From Micropterix aruncella (Eukaryota > Arthropoda > Insecta > Lepidoptera > Micropterigidae): DNA of 64,000 nucleotides. Below the pieces are notes generated by a model. It made no database searches and was not told the origin of the DNA. It saw nothing but the letters and a program-made list of their open reading frames with translations. Position numbers and translations under genes: made by a program. Numbering within the stretch: position 1 is the stretch's first letter; each line of letters opens with the position of its first letter. Positions 63,451-64,000 of the stretch are shown piece by piece. The stretch is from NCBI GenBank assembly GCA_944548615.1, contig OX155967.1:26014603-26078602 (forward strand). Direction: 5' to 3'.

Positions 63451-64000
63451 TTAACCCCTAGAATGACCTAAGACACTATAGTGTCTCAACTTCAGTTTAC
63501 CGTAGAATGCCCTAAGACACTATAGTGTCACGCTCGACGAGCTTGCGCAGAACTGTGATATTTTTACTGTAGAGCACTGTCTCACTCATAAATCAATACG
63601 AATGACAACGACAGAAGATTTTCTATCGGATACGACAATAATACCAGCGCGCCACCTGCAAAAATAATTTAATATCGCCATTTTGCTTCTCGCCTTGCTC
63701 TGTGCTGTGTGTGAGGCGAGAGTGAAAGTTTGAATCGACTAAAAGTGTTTTGAATCACCGATTTTCGCAAGAAAAAGTAAGTAGACGTGTTCATAACATT
63801 GTTTTTAGTCAGAAATAGTGGTTTTACGAACAATTACTAGTGCATCACGCCGAAAATCGTAGGTTCGAAAAAACTCGAAAAAAAATTAGGTTCAAGCACG
63901 TAAAATGTAAGGATACCGCTACCGCACAATCAACATTCTCGCTGGTATTTTCAAATATCCCCGCTCTCAATATAATTAAATTCAATGTGGGTCTCGTTAC
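63451..64000 (+). mobile_element. piggyBac-like element, left end (continues beyond window)
   Basis: TTAA (63451-63454) then CCCCTAGAATGACC, close to the CCCTAGAAAG start of piggyBac termini. tagaatg-cctaagacac...tagtgtc is repeated at 63459 and 63503, each copy containing a palindrome agacactatagtgtct or its 14-bp core. About 320 bp from the TTAA is a donor AAAA|GTAAGT (about 63776). This looks like terminal repeat, promoter and leader exon. The transposase would lie past 64000. Confidence 0.6.

Noticed and set aside
63471..63486. Palindrome as a bacterial-type operator or terminator
   Set aside because: The setting is eukaryotic and the palindrome is duplicated within a transposon end, which is the simpler explanation.

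Overview
The window looks like a gene-poor, repeat-packed stretch of an arthropod nuclear genome, most likely an insect. The evidence is AT-rich sequence, GT-AG introns, PIF/Harbinger elements with MADF/BESS partner genes, mariner relics, Ty3/Gypsy elements, a non-LTR element with a restriction-like endonuclease, and piggyBac-like ends. I see no convincing single-copy host gene, rRNA, tRNA or CRISPR. Almost every coding stretch is a transposon gene, and most are broken.

Layout. 1-11.3 kb: two decayed copies of a transposase-like gene (DUF7869-type, my family assignment), an unrelated decayed transposase-like gene (5.26-6.3 kb), a small Ser/Asp-rich exon, a 456-bp tandem duplication that copies an exon, a mariner end, and an intact orphan ORF at 7.4-8.2 kb. 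11,359-34,920: a nest of transposons. Harb-1 (TSD TAA) carries Harb-2 (13,315-34,308, TSD TTA) inside its MADF gene. Harb-2 carries a 990-bp Harbinger (15,336-16,325, TSD TCA) inside its own MADF gene and a Gypsy element (26,037-34,027, TSD ATGT) inside its transposase exon 1. It also holds a near-identical 3,226-bp tandem duplication, a piggyBac-like end, a 5'-truncated non-LTR element, and a set of large hairpins. 36.2-39.4 kb: a dead mariner with a third type of Harbinger (Harb-3) inserted in it. 39.4-51.6 kb: LTR fragments, an integrase remnant, tandem repeats and a CpG-rich LTR-like block. 51.6-57.2 kb: two near-identical copies of an RLE-type non-LTR element in opposite orientation, flanking an eight-copy 93-bp satellite. 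59.0-61.2 kb: an LTR element with gag and protease but no polymerase. 63,451-end: the left end of a piggyBac-like element that runs out of the window.

The most notable feature is how the two Harbinger genes are arranged. In Harb-1 and Harb-2, and as far as can be seen in the 990-bp element, the MADF/BESS gene (+) and the DDE transposase gene (-) are interlocked. Transposase exon 2 lies wholly inside the MADF intron, and MADF exon 2 lies wholly inside the transposase intron. Intron positions and phases agree between elements. Harb-3 has an intronless MADF gene and, as far as it is preserved, a tail-to-tail arrangement. Removing the nested insertions conceptually, together with one TSD copy, gives back continuous reading in both interrupted MADF genes. 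The insertion order is therefore readable: Harb-1 first, then Harb-2, then the 990-bp element and the Gypsy element. The tandem duplication came after the 990-bp element.
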